Below are positions 31,584-41,021 of a stretch of 64,000 bases of DNA, in pieces. The stretch's first letter is position 1. Each line of letters starts with the position of its first letter. The notes beneath the pieces are model-generated. The model saw only the letters and a list, made by a program, of their open reading frames with translations. It did no database searches and was not told the DNA's origin. The DNA is from BOG-1155 sp963717985 (lineage in GTDB: Bacteria; Desulfobacterota; Syntrophorhabdia; Syntrophorhabdales; WCHB1-27). Where the stretch lies: positions 186,001-250,000 of the forward strand of contig CAVQYC010000002.1 of NCBI GenBank assembly GCA_963717985.1. The letters are read 5' to 3'. The position numbers were made by a program, and so were the translations under genes.

Positions 31584-32372
31584 TCACGGATAATTCTGAC
31601 CGGTAGGACGAATCATGATTTCGTTGACGTTGATATGAGGCGGCAACGTGAGTAGCCAGTAAATGCCTTCGGCAATGGCTTGGGGTTCAACCAATTTGCC
31701 GAACTGGGCAACCGCGTTGCCGAAGTTTTCCTCGTTGTAGCCGGCCACCTCCTGGAATTCGCTGAGCACGATGCCGGGCATAACCACGGAAACTCGCACA
31801 CCGTGCATGCAGATCTCACGGCGAAGGGCTTCCGCAATTGCGGCGATGGCGAATTTGCTTGAACCGTAAAATCCGCTGAAGGGCGAGATGTTGCGTCCGA
31901 CCACCGAACCGATGGCTACGATATCACCGCTTTTTCGTTGGGCCATGTACTGCCCGACCCGGCGCATCAGATGGGCGGCACCAAGAACATTGATCTGGTA
32001 AAGCTCCTGCCACCCGGATTCATCGCTGCTGAGGATACCGCCCGCCAGTCCGCGGCCCGCGTTTACCACGGCGATGTCATACTTGCACCCTCCTTCTTGC
32101 CAGACTAAGGCACGATCGAGAAGCAGATCAACGTCTGCCTGAATGCTCGCGTCGCCCACCACGGCCAGGGCCTTGCCGCCGTGCCTGGAAATTTCCGAAG
32201 CCAGTTCATCCAGTCTGTCTTTACGACGAGCTTGGATCACCACCGCAGCGCCTGCCTGCGCGAGGGTCAAAGCTGTGGCCCGTCCTATGCCCGAGCTGGC
32301 GCCGGTAATGACGGCTGTCTTGTCGGAGAGAAGGTGATTTGCCGTCCTCTCAATTGCTCTATCATAGCCCAT
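31584..32372 (-). CDS. short-chain dehydrogenase/reductase
   Basis: 262 residues, classical SDR: cofactor motif TGASSGIG (about 24-31), NAG (VVNAGRG), catalytic Ser in GSVVGRN and YxxxK (FYGSSKFA). It probably uses NAD(P)H on an unknown alcohol or ketone. AGGGGG lies 6 nt before ATG 32372, making this start better than upstream codons. Its closest relatives by motif are YdfG-type dehydrogenases. It lies in the accessory stretch, with debris of another SDR at about 33,600. Confidence 0.9.
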   Translation of the reverse strand: MGYDRAIERTANHLLSDKTAVITGASSGIGRATALTLAQAGAAVVIQARRKDRLDELASEISRHGGKALAVVGDASIQADVDLLLDRALVWQEGGCKYDIAVVNAGRGLAGGILSSDESGWQELYQINVLGAAHLMRRVGQYMAQRKSGDIVAIGSVVGRNISPFSGFYGSSKFAIAAIAEALRREICMHGVRVSVVMPGIVLSEFQEVAGYNEENFGNAVAQFGKLVEPQAIAEGIYWLLTLPPHINVNEIMIRPTGQNYP

Positions 32373-32485
32373 TCTTTTGTCCCCCTGGTGTAATTGCGCC
32401 GAATAATGTTTCTCAGTGTGATTTGTATCGGCATCCCTCTCCAATCAACATAGGATCATGGCGCAAACGGTATCATTGGGCCGGC

Positions 32486-32785
32486 TCATTCCAGGCTCAC
32501 CACGAAACAACCTGCGTTCTCCAGTTTACGAATCCACATCTCTGCAAGAATACGGAGTTCTTCAACAGGGTTTGCCCGAGAGGCCTCCTCATGACCCAAC
32601 TCGTCAAGGACGTCAAACTCAAAAGACGATTCTCCCAACGAGTTCCACTCTCCCAACAATTCCACGTTTCGATGGCTTCCAAACTTCAGTTCGGCTTTAT
32701 GCCTGTTTATTCTGGCCGGCAAATCCGTACTGAAACCGACATACGATTTGTCGTTTCGTGTGTTCCTGATTCTATATACACCCAT
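32486..32785 (-). CDS. GIY-YIG nuclease-like protein
   Basis: 99 residues with a GVYRIRN...SYVGFS pair, the GIY-YIG nuclease motif in a GVY-YVG variant, followed by RINRHKAEL with the catalytic-type Arg and a Glu near SRANPVEEL. Small free-standing members occur as mobile or repair-related nucleases. ATG 32785 gives MGVYRIRNT. The IS200 element begins 25 bp upstream of this start, so the natural promoter may have been displaced. Confidence 0.8.
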   Translation of the reverse strand: MGVYRIRNTRNDKSYVGFSTDLPARINRHKAELKFGSHRNVELLGEWNSLGESSFEFDVLDELGHEEASRANPVEELRILAEMWIRKLENAGCFVVSLE

Positions 32786-32809
32786 CAACGTTTTGCCTGC
32801 TTGTAATTA

Positions 32810-33448
32810 TCCTCTGGGTATACCCCCGGCTCTGCCGGGGGACTCCAAAAGTTTGACATTTTCGGGAATATAAAAGAAAACCTCCTCCAATGTGAACCGC
32901 TCGAAGTTACACAAGGAGGAGGCCTTAGTGAATAACTTTCAGAGTTTAAATCACACCAGGTGGGATTGCAAGTTCCATGTGGTGTGGATACCGAAGTACA
33001 GGAAGAGGGCACTCTACGGGCAGCTCAGGAAACAGTTAGCGCCGGTGCTCAAGGAGCTGGCGAATCAGAAGGAAAGCGAAGTATTGGAAGGGCGTCTCGT
33101 AGAGGATCACGTACACATGCTCATATCAATACCGCCCAAGTATGCCGTCGCCCAAGTTATAGGCTACATCAAGGGGAAGAGCGCCATATGGATCGCCCGT
33201 ACGTGCGGAAGGAGAAAAAACTTCATCGGCCAGAATTTTTGGGCCAGGGGCTACTATGTGACAACGGCAGGATTGGATGAAGAAACGGTCCGCGACTACA
33301 TCAGAAAGCAGGAAGACGAGGATAAGAAGCTCGATCAGCTCAAGATGTTCGACGAGTAGGGCTACCTTTAGGTAGCTCACGGTGTTTAACCGCTTTGAGC
33401 GGTTCACATATTTTCAAACCCCCGGCTCTGCCGGGGGATGAGTGATTT
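32810..33448 (+). mobile_element. IS200-type insertion sequence, copy 1
   Basis: A 639-bp element identical to 52211-52849; the shared block (32804-33448) includes six flanking bases TAATTA, the likely target. No target duplication, as in IS200/IS605. Both ends carry CCCCCGG-CTCTG-CCGGGGG hairpins (32824-32842, 33419-33437). CCTCCTCC (32881-32888) can pair with GGAGGAGG (32915-32922), hiding the tnpA ribosome site. The right end adds GCTACC-TTTA-GGTAGC and AACCGCT-TTG-AGCGGTT. Confidence 0.93.
32928..33359 (+). CDS. tnpA: IS200 TnpA, HUH tyrosine transposase
   Basis: 143 residues from GTG 32928, which follows GGAGGAGG by 5 nt. Single-strand transposase with HUH motif HVHML and catalytic Tyr in GYYVTTAG/RDYIRKQ region. 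It cuts single-stranded DNA at the element ends and inserts next to a short target without duplication. No TnpB accompanies it. Identical in sequence to the copy at 52329. Confidence 0.93.
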   Translation: MNNFQSLNHTRWDCKFHVVWIPKYRKRALYGQLRKQLAPVLKELANQKESEVLEGRLVEDHVHMLISIPPKYAVAQVIGYIKGKSAIWIARTCGRRKNFIGQNFWARGYYVTTAGLDEETVRDYIRKQEDEDKKLDQLKMFDE

Positions 33449-33507
33449 TTCTTTGCCGTTGATTTGTCCACACTCTTTTCCTTTTTTCTTGCCTGTCACA
33501 GGCTAGC

Positions 33508-33705
33508 ATGCCGGCTTGTTTTTCCTCAGTATACTACCGCCACCGACCGAAAGAGAATTGTTTTGCGGATATTATCAGGGCAAACAGAAAGAGGGGCGCT
33601 AAAAACGGTCGGTGCAGAAAGTCCGGCACCTATATCACGCGCCGCTGGAGGCTGGTGGCATGGCTAATAAAGTTGCTGCCCGGATTCATCTATGAAAGAT
33701 TGTGA
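33508..33705 (+). pseudogene. C-terminal remnant of an SDR gene
   Basis: The frame ends TYITRRWRLVAWLIKLLPG then FIYERL, which resembles the C-terminal tail of a common SDR subfamily. No cofactor or catalytic motifs precede it, and the upstream residues look degraded. It lies just right of IS200 copy 1. Probably the truncated end of a deleted gene. Bases 33,706-33,957 hold only a small hairpin (GTGCCTT-CAA-AAGGCAC at about 33,907). Confidence 0.5.
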
Positions 33706-33957
33706 TTAGGCTGACAGGTAACGTAGTTCCGTACAGATCGAAATGCACTATCGCAGGCTCCCGAACGACGGTGTAAAGGCTACCGGGTGGAATCTTCCAC
33801 TTTATGCTTGAATCACAACCGATTCCTGGTATAAACTTCTAGGGCTTCGCCCGTTCCGGGTCAAATCGCCCGTCTGATGGGTACTCTCCAACAGGTGTGG
33901 CCGACGTGCCTTCAAAAGGCACATACTGAGTGGGCCACGTGAATTCCACTGTGAGGT

Positions 33958-34836
33958 ATGGTTTTGAATTTCATATTCTCGATCACTATTTTGGCAATCA
34001 TCCAGGGCCTCGCGGAACTTTTGCCGGTATCGAGTTCTGCCCATGTAATCATCGCTGAGAAGATCCTCGGTTTGGATCCCACTGCACCGGAGATGACCCT
34101 GCTTCTCGTGATGCTCCACACGGGTACAATGCTCGCGGTGGTCATCTATTTCTGGAGATCCTGGAAGCATGCGTATTTTTCTTCATGGAAAACAACATGG
34201 TCCTGCCTGAAGCTGCTCTTCCTTGCAACCGCGATGACGGGCGTCATCGGATGGACCATCAAGGGCGCCATCGAGCGATATGCATTCCACAATGCCCCTA
34301 AAGCCGAGATCGAGCTGCTGTTTGGAAACCTTCCGCTGATTGCTCTGGCGCTCGCTGCCGCCGGAATCCTGATTGTCGTCTCCGGCCTCAGGTACGACCG
34401 TACTATCAATGACCGAGAAGTCTTGCTCCGGAAAAAACACGCAGCCTGGATGGGCGCTATACAAGGCTTGTGTCTGCCGTTTCGTGGGTTCTCGCGGTCC
34501 GGCGCAACAATTTCATGCGGGTTGGTCACGGGTGCATCGAGGAGGCCGGTTGAGGAATTTAGTTTTGCCCTGGCCGTCATTCTGACACCACCGGTTGTTA
34601 TTCGCGAGGCGATGCGATTAATTGTATCACAGCAAAGGTTGGTGGCTTCCGGTACCGGTTCGATGCTGAATCTGTTCCTTCCGGGTTTGCTCGGTCTATT
34701 CTTAAGCTTCCTTGCAGGACTTCTGGCGCTGCGATGGCTGACTCGCTGGCTTGATCGCGGAAAATGGCATTACTTCGGCTATTACTGCCTATTCGCTTCC
34801 GTGGTTGTGCTGGTATTGCATTTTGAGGGGTATTGA
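33958..34836 (+). CDS. uppP: undecaprenyl-diphosphatase (BacA/UppP family)
   Basis: 292 residues, about eight membrane helices. Signature motifs are IIQGLAELLPVSSSAHVII (with conserved Glu and Ser) and FRGFSRSGATISCGL. It recycles undecaprenyl pyrophosphate for wall synthesis and can give bacitracin resistance. It differs from most UppP in having A-E-L-L in place of T-E-F-L and a longer first loop. GTGAGG lies very close to the ATG, a poor spacing. It stands between IS200 and IS630 with no operon partner. Confidence 0.88.
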   Translation: MVLNFIFSITILAIIQGLAELLPVSSSAHVIIAEKILGLDPTAPEMTLLLVMLHTGTMLAVVIYFWRSWKHAYFSSWKTTWSCLKLLFLATAMTGVIGWTIKGAIERYAFHNAPKAEIELLFGNLPLIALALAAAGILIVVSGLRYDRTINDREVLLRKKHAAWMGAIQGLCLPFRGFSRSGATISCGLVTGASRRPVEEFSFALAVILTPPVVIREAMRLIVSQQRLVASGTGSMLNLFLPGLLGLFLSFLAGLLALRWLTRWLDRGKWHYFGYYCLFASVVVLVLHFEGY

Positions 34837-34914
34837 GAGTTTTTTTTGCTCTCTTCACGAATAATTAGCACACAATTAATTTGACTTAATGCGTGCCGGT
34901 GATACCATTCCTTT

Positions 34915-35121
34915 GTGAACATATTCCAAATCACTTTGGATACATGTTTTAAGCAGTTTATCGAAGCGAAGGGGATCAGGCTTGTAGATGTTAAACCCGG
35001 AACCGCACTTTACCGAAAGCTGGTGAAAGAATTTAACGACCTGAAGCAGGCCTTTATCGATATCGAAGAAAAGGAGGAACAGCTACAAGCCAGGGCACTG
35101 ATGATGGAAGAGGGAGATTGA
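34915..35121 (+). CDS. small protein upstream of the MFS gene, unknown
   Basis: 68 residues from GTG 34915, ending 3 nt before the MFS ATG, so probably co-transcribed. Highly charged, likely helical (DLKQAFIDIEEKEEQLQARAL); no domain recognised. No ribosome site is visible before the GTG, so the start is uncertain. Confidence 0.55.
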   Translation: MNIFQITLDTCFKQFIEAKGIRLVDVKPGTALYRKLVKEFNDLKQAFIDIEEKEEQLQARALMMEEGD

Positions 35122-36033
35122 ATCATGAATGAAAAACGCCTCGTCCTGGTCCTCGGGTTAGCCGGGTTTGTGGTGATAGCCGACAACTGGGTCGTCTCGC
35201 CTATACTTCCCGCTATTGCCCATTCGATACATGTGTCGCCCGCTCGGGCGGGTCTTCTTATCAGCGCTTATATGCTGCCCTTCGGGTTGTTTCAGCTTCT
35301 GTTCGGCCCCCTGGCGGATCGGTACGGGAAGAGACAGGTTATCACCTTTTCCATGGCGTTCTTCACGATAGTGACGGGACTCTGCGGCCTGGGTCTCGGC
35401 CTCTACGACCTTGCCCTATACCGCGCCATTACCGGTGCGTTTGCCGCATCGGTCTTCCCCATATCCGTCGCGCTCATAGCCGACACAGTCCCCATGGAGC
35501 GGCGCCAGGAGGCCATCGCAACGTTCATGGGCATCTCTTTCCTCGGACAGGGGTTGAGTACGGCAGTGGGAGGGTCCATAGCCTATTTTGTCAGTTGGCG
35601 CGGCGTATTTGTCACGTACGCGGCGTTGTCGCTTGTTTCCACGTGGCTGCTGGTTGTGCTGGGGCGCAAAGCGCTGTCAAGAAAGAACCCTCATAGTGCA
35701 TTCGCGAAGCCCTACGTCGACCTACTAAAAAACCCGAGGAGCCTCGCGGTCTATCTCGTGGTCCTCGCGGAAGGCGTGCTCATCGTCGGGTCATTTTCCT
35801 ATCTTGGGGCGTATACGGAGTTTCTTTTCCATTACAATTATTTGGCCATCGGCCTCGTTCTTACTGCGTTCGGTTTCGGCGCGATCCTGACGGGACGACT
35901 CGTGGGGAAAGTCGTGCCGCGTATCGGCCGGCCAAACACCCTGAGTCTCGGCCTTGTCGCTGCCGTGACCGCCGAAGCGGTTCTCTTTTCCGTTGCTGTC
36001 CGGCCGGCCCTTCTCGTTGTCGGCGTCGCCCTT

Positions 36034-37134
36034 CTAGTGTACTGTCTCAGTAACGGCTTTACAACGGGCCACCTTCTTGACGATATCTTCCGCTTTCTTC
36101 GTCCAAACAAAAGGCTTGGGGTTCTCGTTGTAGAGCCGGATGTACTCTTCGATGGCGGCTACCAGTTCCGGCACGCTTTTGAATACTCCCCGACGGATTC
36201 TTTTCCGTGTGATTTCTCCAAACCAACGTTCTACCAGATTCAACCAGGATGAGCTTGTGGGTGTGAAGTGAAGGGCAAAGCGAGGATGCTTTTCAAGCCA
36301 CATTTTCACATTTGGGTGGCCGTGCGTTCCATAATTATCCAGGATCAAGTGAATTGCCAATTTCTGGGGCACTTCCCGGTTGATCTTGCGGAGAAACTTT
36401 AGGAATTCCGTGTTCCTGTGCCGGGGATAACAGGAGCCGATAACTTTTCCTTCCAACAGGTTCATCGCAGCAAAAAGACAGGTAGTACCGTTGCGTCGGT
36501 AATCGTGCGTCATTGTTCCGCAGCGCCCTTTCTTCATAGGCAGACCCGGTTGCGTCCTATCGAGCGCCTGCACCTGGGTCTTTTCATCGACGCATAGCAC
36601 CACCGCCTTGTCGGGCGGATTCAGATAGACGCCTACAACATCCGTCAGTTTTTCCACGAATCGCTTGTCTTTGGATAACTTGAAGGTCTCCACGCGGTGC
36701 GGCTGCAAGCCATGGGCGTCCCAGATGCGTTGCACGGTCGCATGGCTGACGCCATGAGCCTTTGCCATAGTTCTCGTCGACCAGTGGGTTGAATCGGCAG
36801 GCGTTGTATGGAGGGTAGCTTCCACGATGGCATCAACCTTTTTCGGATCGAGTTGCCTTGAACTGGGACCATGAGGAGCATCTTCAGCCAATCCTGAAAT
36901 GCCTTTCGCTCTAAATCGGTTTGTCCACAACAGAACCGTGGGGCGAGAGGCGTCCAATTCCTTAGCGATGGCGTTATGCGAGAGACCCCTTGCGGCAAGC
37001 AGGCAAATACGGGAACGGAGGACTACTCTTTGAGGCGTCTTTTTCGCACGAATCCAAGCTTCCAATGTTCTTTGCTGTTCTTCCGTCATCATGAGCTTAT
37101 TGGCTGGTTTCCACATGCACCAAGTATAGCACAA
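36034..37134 (-). CDS. IS630-family DDE transposase
   Basis: 366 residues: HTH region (LSHNAIAKELDASRPTVLLW), DDE catalytic core with VVLCVDEKTQ, LILDNYGTH and SSSWLNLVERWFGE. The terminal repeat encodes the last residues, and the stop TAG is made of the duplicated target TA plus one host base. Start could be 37134, 37116 or 37092; no ribosome site decides. It appears intact and potentially active. Confidence 0.93.
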   Translation of the reverse strand: MCYTWCMWKPANKLMMTEEQQRTLEAWIRAKKTPQRVVLRSRICLLAARGLSHNAIAKELDASRPTVLLWTNRFRAKGISGLAEDAPHGPSSRQLDPKKVDAIVEATLHTTPADSTHWSTRTMAKAHGVSHATVQRIWDAHGLQPHRVETFKLSKDKRFVEKLTDVVGVYLNPPDKAVVLCVDEKTQVQALDRTQPGLPMKKGRCGTMTHDYRRNGTTCLFAAMNLLEGKVIGSCYPRHRNTEFLKFLRKINREVPQKLAIHLILDNYGTHGHPNVKMWLEKHPRFALHFTPTSSSWLNLVERWFGEITRKRIRRGVFKSVPELVAAIEEYIRLYNENPKPFVWTKKAEDIVKKVARCKAVTETVH

Positions 37135-37172
37135 GCAAAGGCTATTGTAAATATATTACTGAGACAGTACAC
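36037..37172 (-). mobile_element. IS630-family insertion sequence
   Basis: 1136 bp with 17-bp perfect terminal inverted repeats (GTGTACTGTCTCAGTAA) and duplicated TA target (36035-36036 and 37173-37174), the IS630/Tc1-mariner hallmark. It interrupts the MFS gene in opposite orientation. Confidence 0.95.
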
Positions 37173-37444
37173 TAGGTATAGGCTTCATGGCGGCCCAGTC
37201 GACCCTTATCACTATCGCTACCGAATTCGCGGAGATGGCCAGGGGAACAGCCATGTCACTGGTGGCATTCTGTTTTATGGGAGGCGGGGGGGTTGGGACC
37301 GCCATCGGGAGTTGGATCATTCCCTCCTATGGGTATGCGCACTTCTACGGCATCTGCGGCCTTCTTCTCCTGGTTTTGGCGGTCATGGCCCGTTTTGCCG
37401 TTCGCGATGCCCCTGCACGGGTGCGCGCCGCATGACCACATAAT

Positions 37445-37945
37445 CTATTTAGCAAAACACACCGGGAGTGCCCGGAGGCCGCGGATGCCTGACTGGGGAG
37501 CCCAGCCCCGCTGGCCGTCGCGGAAACGGAAAGCGGCGGCGTTGGAACCTTGCGCCTCCGATGCCCAGAGAGCGCTACAAGTGAGGCGAATCAGTTCTGT
37601 TAAATGGACATCGTCACCGCAGTCAGACGTGTAAGTTTTAGCCGCATCATACAACCCCGCCAGCTCTTCCTGCGTCGGCATACGCCAGTCCGTATGTCCG
37701 CCTCCGCGATAATTCTCGCAAAAATTCTTCGCATTACTCCAGCTAATATTACTACCATTGTCACCAGATGCCCACAACAGGTTGGTCCGTGTATCCAAAA
37801 CCGTTCCGTTGTCATGGGCGATAAAACGTCCATCTCTGCCTGTTTCCCTGGCCGCGGAGACAGAACGTTGTGCCTGGGCCATGCAGACCGATATAATAAA
37901 CAATATAGAAATTAATGACAGAGTTGCGATTGTTTTATGAGTCAT
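37445..37945 (-). CDS. secreted DUF1566 (Lcl-type) protein
   Basis: 166 residues with a signal peptide (residues 1-25, LSLISILFIISVCMAQA) and a DUF1566 domain: TVLDTRTNLLWASGDNG, WSNAKNFCENYRGGGHTDWRMPTQEEL and GIRGLRALPVC. Such proteins are exported and often surface-associated; substrate unknown. AAAGGAG lies 7 nt before the ATG. It converges on the MFS gene. The 237 bp to 38,182 hold no gene. Confidence 0.85.
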   Translation of the reverse strand: MTHKTIATLSLISILFIISVCMAQAQRSVSAARETGRDGRFIAHDNGTVLDTRTNLLWASGDNGSNISWSNAKNFCENYRGGGHTDWRMPTQEELAGLYDAAKTYTSDCGDDVHLTELIRLTCSALWASEAQGSNAAAFRFRDGQRGWAPQSGIRGLRALPVCFAK

Positions 37946-38182
37946 GGTTTGTCTCCTTTATGGCACCACCCTTACAAAAAGGTTCAGATTGCTTGTTAAC
38001 CTTTTGATGATGCCTCAGTTTAATATGCTTTTTTACCCTTAATTCCTTGAGAAGTCAAGAAACTAAGGGCGGAAGCGCGCATAGATTCTAACTGACCTGC
38101 ATTTTGCCCGTGCAATTCTCCTAAAAATCTGGTACAAAAAGTAGTTTGGTGAGGCAGCTATAATTCATCGGGGAGGCTGAAG

Positions 38183-38602
38183 GTGAAAAGGGTTATCATA
38201 CTTTCCGTTATGTTAATCGGTGTTTTCTTGATTTCGCCCGTTGCGTCACAGGACGGACGGTGGCGAGAATTCTATACGAATTCGGCGGGCAACAAGTTCT
38301 ATTATGATGAGGATAACCTGTCCTACAATTCTTCCGATTATATTGCACAGGCCAATGTAAAGGTGTCAACGGTGGTGGAAGGCCGCGGTCCAAGAGAACT
38401 GACCATGGTTATCGAGATGAACTGCAAGGAAGTGACGTACCGCAGGCTTGAGTGGGAGGTACCCGGTCCCGACGGTTCCGTCCGGACGGTTAAGAATCAG
38501 AACCTTTCGGAGTGGTTCCACGTTACGGGTGACTCGCAGATGGACATACTCGGCGATATAATCTGCAAGAGCTTCAAAGGAGTCCGTTATAAGCAGCGAT
38601 AG
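38183..38602 (+). CDS. exported protein of adhesin-E-like type, unknown
   Basis: 139 residues from GTG 38183, with GGGAGG 6 nt upstream. A signal peptide (VIILSVMLIGVFLISPVAS) is followed by a soluble beta-rich domain: REFYTNSAGNKFYYDEDNLSY and two cysteines (MNCKEVTYRR and IICKSF) that could pair. It resembles surface-adhesin-E-like domains in general layout; the match is not firm. Single gene. Confidence 0.65.
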   Translation: MKRVIILSVMLIGVFLISPVASQDGRWREFYTNSAGNKFYYDEDNLSYNSSDYIAQANVKVSTVVEGRGPRELTMVIEMNCKEVTYRRLEWEVPGPDGSVRTVKNQNLSEWFHVTGDSQMDILGDIICKSFKGVRYKQR

Positions 38603-38632
38603 CTTCCGGGGGAATCAGAGCCATTAGGGTCA

Positions 38633-38845
38633 GCGATTTTCCTTTATCCCCGCCGGCTTCGTCAAGATACGTCACCTCGGCTTTTTGAGCAACTTAGAAC
38701 CGCACGGCGTGCCCCAGGATCTGCCGCGAACTTCTCGGCGCGGCGGGACCTGCGCCCACGCCATGCGGAGACCTGGCAGGAATCGCTCATGAGGATTACC
38801 GGGATCGACATCACCCTATGCCCGTTGTGTCTCGGGGAAGGATGA
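38633..38845 (+). pseudogene. relic of an IS91-type transposase
   Basis: One frame reads RFSFIPAGFVKIRHLGFLSN, the C-terminal part of IS91-family Y2 transposases; a second frame resumes with ETWQESLMRITGIDITLCPL and a Cys-x-x-Cys ending in a stop. The frameshift and lack of any upstream part show a dead fragment. It fills most of the 321-bp gap before the EAL gene. Confidence 0.65.
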
Positions 38846-38923
38846 GGAGGAAGCGCTGTACCGGCGGTATACCGGCGATTTAAGAATTAGAAAGAAACCG
38901 CGACAACAGATAGGGAGGCGGTT

Positions 38924-40156
38924 ATGGCCCACGAAGATAATGGCGAGATTTTTGTGGCGCGGCAACCTATATTTGACCAGCGGCAAACGGTGTATGCTTA
39001 CGAGTTGCTTTATCGCAGATCCTTCACCAACTCCTCTCAAGTGGCTGATGCCACAAATGCTACGTTGAGCGTGATCCACCATGCGTTTTTCACTCTCGGC
39101 GCCCAACTGACGGGAGCGAAAAGAGTTTTTATCAACTTCGGCCGCGACGCGCTGCTTAAGAGGATGCCCTTTGCCCTGAGGCCGGAATCTACCATTATCG
39201 AAGTGCTCGAGGACGTGGAGGTGGACGACGTTATCACGGAGGTTTGCAAGGACCTGAAACGGGCGGGCTATCTCATCGCGCTGGACGACTTCGATGGGCA
39301 CTCAAAGAACGCGGCCCTTATCGATTTTGCCGACTTTATAAAATTCGACTTTCGGGCAACGACCGCCGACGAGCGACAGGATTTCGCCAGACAGCAGAGC
39401 GGTAGAAAGATCCCGCTGTTGGCCGAAAAGGTGGAAACGCCCGAGGAATTCAATGAGGCCCGCGAAGCGGGTTACGCCTATTTCCAAGGCTATTTTTTCA
39501 GCAAGCCGGTAATCCTGTCCGCGAGGAGCATCCCCACGAACAAGATGAACTATTTACGGTTGCTCGGTGAGATCAGCAAGCCCGAGCTCAACTTTACGGC
39601 ACTCCAGAAGACGATCATGCAGGATACGTACTTCAGCTATTCCCTCCTGAATTACATTAATTCGGCCTTCTTTAGCCTCCGGACTCGCATCACAACTATC
39701 CAGCAGGCCCTTATGTTCCTGGGCGAACGGGAGGTGAGAAAATGGGCCTCCCTTGTGACGCTGACTTTCATAGGCGGCGACAAACCCCCGGAGGTCCTTG
39801 CGACATCCCTGATCAGGGCCAAACTGTGCGAGTTGCTGGGCGAAAAGACGTATCTCTCAGCCAACACCATGGAGTTATTCCTGATGGGCATGTTCTCGTT
39901 GCTCGACGTGCTCATAGGCAGGCCCCTTGAAGAAGTCATTGCGACCATGAACCTGTCTCAGGAGATGAAGATCGCCTTAACGACAGGCGGCAATGCGTAT
40001 GGTGACCTTTTTTCGGCCGTGTGCGCCTATGAGCGGGCGGACTGGGGGCAATGCGAGGCGTCGGCCCGTAAACTTGATATGGATATGAGCGTGATCCCTC
40101 CGATGTACAGAGAAGCACTCGAATGGACGGATAAGGCACTGGCCGGCCAGGGTTGA
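38924..40156 (+). CDS. EAL-HDOD signalling protein (YuxH-like)
   Basis: 410 residues. The N-terminal part (about 8-200) is an EAL-type domain with a degenerate motif (AYELLYR) and DDFDGHSKNAALIDFADFIKFD; phosphodiesterase activity is doubtful. The C-terminal part (about 205-400) is an HDOD domain (LNFTALQKTIMQDTYFSYSLLNYINSAFF). Members regulate motility or c-di-GMP responses. It converges on an HD-domain gene. AGGGAGG lies upstream of the ATG. Confidence 0.88.
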   Translation: MAHEDNGEIFVARQPIFDQRQTVYAYELLYRRSFTNSSQVADATNATLSVIHHAFFTLGAQLTGAKRVFINFGRDALLKRMPFALRPESTIIEVLEDVEVDDVITEVCKDLKRAGYLIALDDFDGHSKNAALIDFADFIKFDFRATTADERQDFARQQSGRKIPLLAEKVETPEEFNEAREAGYAYFQGYFFSKPVILSARSIPTNKMNYLRLLGEISKPELNFTALQKTIMQDTYFSYSLLNYINSAFFSLRTRITTIQQALMFLGEREVRKWASLVTLTFIGGDKPPEVLATSLIRAKLCELLGEKTYLSANTMELFLMGMFSLLDVLIGRPLEEVIATMNLSQEMKIALTTGGNAYGDLFSAVCAYERADWGQCEASARKLDMDMSVIPPMYREALEWTDKALAGQG

Positions 40157-40197
40157 TCCTCCTCTCTCATGCATGTTTGCAGAAGGTGTAGTGCGGC

Positions 40198-40803
40198 TTA
40201 CAGGGGCCGGACTTCGAGGCGTCTCAGGGCGAGTTCCTCCCGCGCCATCCAGCGAGAGAAATCGAGAAAGAACCACTGGTCGATCACCCGCTCTAGCTGA
40301 CCCGCGAGGTTGTCCGGGGCTATCGAGAGCAGACGCGCTATGGTCCAGAAGCCGGCGCCGTAGCGCGTGAGCTTATCCGCGTCCTTGACGACTTTGTCAT
40401 CGAGGGAAAGGGCCGAGGTCCTGGTATCATGGCCGTCTACGATCGCGATGACCTTCTTTGCGACCGCCCGGTCACAGTCGACCTCACCGAGGATGCGCGT
40501 GGCGGTCTCCACGCCTGCCTCCTCATGTAATCTCAACATGGCCATGTCGGGGGAAGGGCCCCAGGCCCTGAACAGTTGTTCCTTCGACAGGGTGATCCAC
40601 CCGACATCGTGCAGGATCGTCGCAAGGCCGACCACCTCCCTCTCGCCCTCGTACCTCTCCAGGAGAGAGAGCGCGAATCCGAGGGCGTCCCACGTGTGTC
40701 GTTCGTTGTCCCTCACCTGAAGATAAGGCGTGGCCAGCCTGAAAATCTCTTCTTCCATGGGTGTCAATAGCAGTTCTTTCGGATGCGCCTTCACGAGTTC
40801 CAT
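40198..40803 (-). CDS. HD-domain hydrolase-like protein
   Basis: 201 residues. HD motif: ERHTWDALGFALSLLE, LATILHDVGW and the Asp in KVVKDADKLTRYGAGF, the metal-binding set of HD phosphohydrolases. Substrate unknown. AAGGAG lies 9 nt before ATG 40803. Converges with the EAL-HDOD gene, both possibly in second-messenger metabolism. Confidence 0.85.
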   Translation of the reverse strand: MELVKAHPKELLLTPMEEEIFRLATPYLQVRDNERHTWDALGFALSLLERYEGEREVVGLATILHDVGWITLSKEQLFRAWGPSPDMAMLRLHEEAGVETATRILGEVDCDRAVAKKVIAIVDGHDTRTSALSLDDKVVKDADKLTRYGAGFWTIARLLSIAPDNLAGQLERVIDQWFFLDFSRWMAREELALRRLEVRPL

Positions 40804-40918
40804 CCCGGCCGTCTCCTTATCCCGGCAAGAATTCTAACAGTTTTTCCTGCCGCGGGCAAGCATGGGGACATAACGGCCAGGGCAAGTGCATTTGAAAAGT
40901 GTTTATCGGGCGGGAGAC

Positions 40919-40947
40919 TTGACAGGCACATTATCGTGCGATACATC
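40919..40947 (+). promoter_or_regulatory. candidate promoter cut off from rarA by an IS
   Basis: TTGACA (40919-40924), 17 bp, TACATC (40942-40947). Without the element at 41022-42711 it would lie about 120 bp before rarA. The -10 is weak, so this is tentative. The remaining 40,804-41,021 stretch shows no gene. Confidence 0.4.
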
Positions 40948-41021
40948 GTGACCCTTGGGGTTTAGGTTATCGACGTCACTGAAGAAATAGCACGAAATTA
41001 ACCCGGCTGCCCGCATAGGTG

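Larger units (their letters stand above)
35125..37435 (+). pseudogene. MFS efflux transporter gene split by IS630
   Basis: The first 304 codons (35125-36036) read as the N-terminal two-thirds of an MFS drug/sugar exporter (GPLADRYGKRQVITFSMAFF; 12-helix DHA1 type). The final 86 codons (37175-37435) continue in the same frame as LGIGFMAAQSTLITIATEFA. Removing the IS and one TA gives an intact chain of about 390 residues. Both halves are well preserved, so the insertion is recent. As it stands the N-terminal part would end in IS sequence and is almost certainly inactive. Confidence 0.93.

Noticed and set aside
32824..33437. Repeated CCCCCGG-CTCTG-CCGGGGG hairpins as a CRISPR or REP array
   Set aside because: They are the two subterminal hairpins of one IS200 element, not a spaced array.
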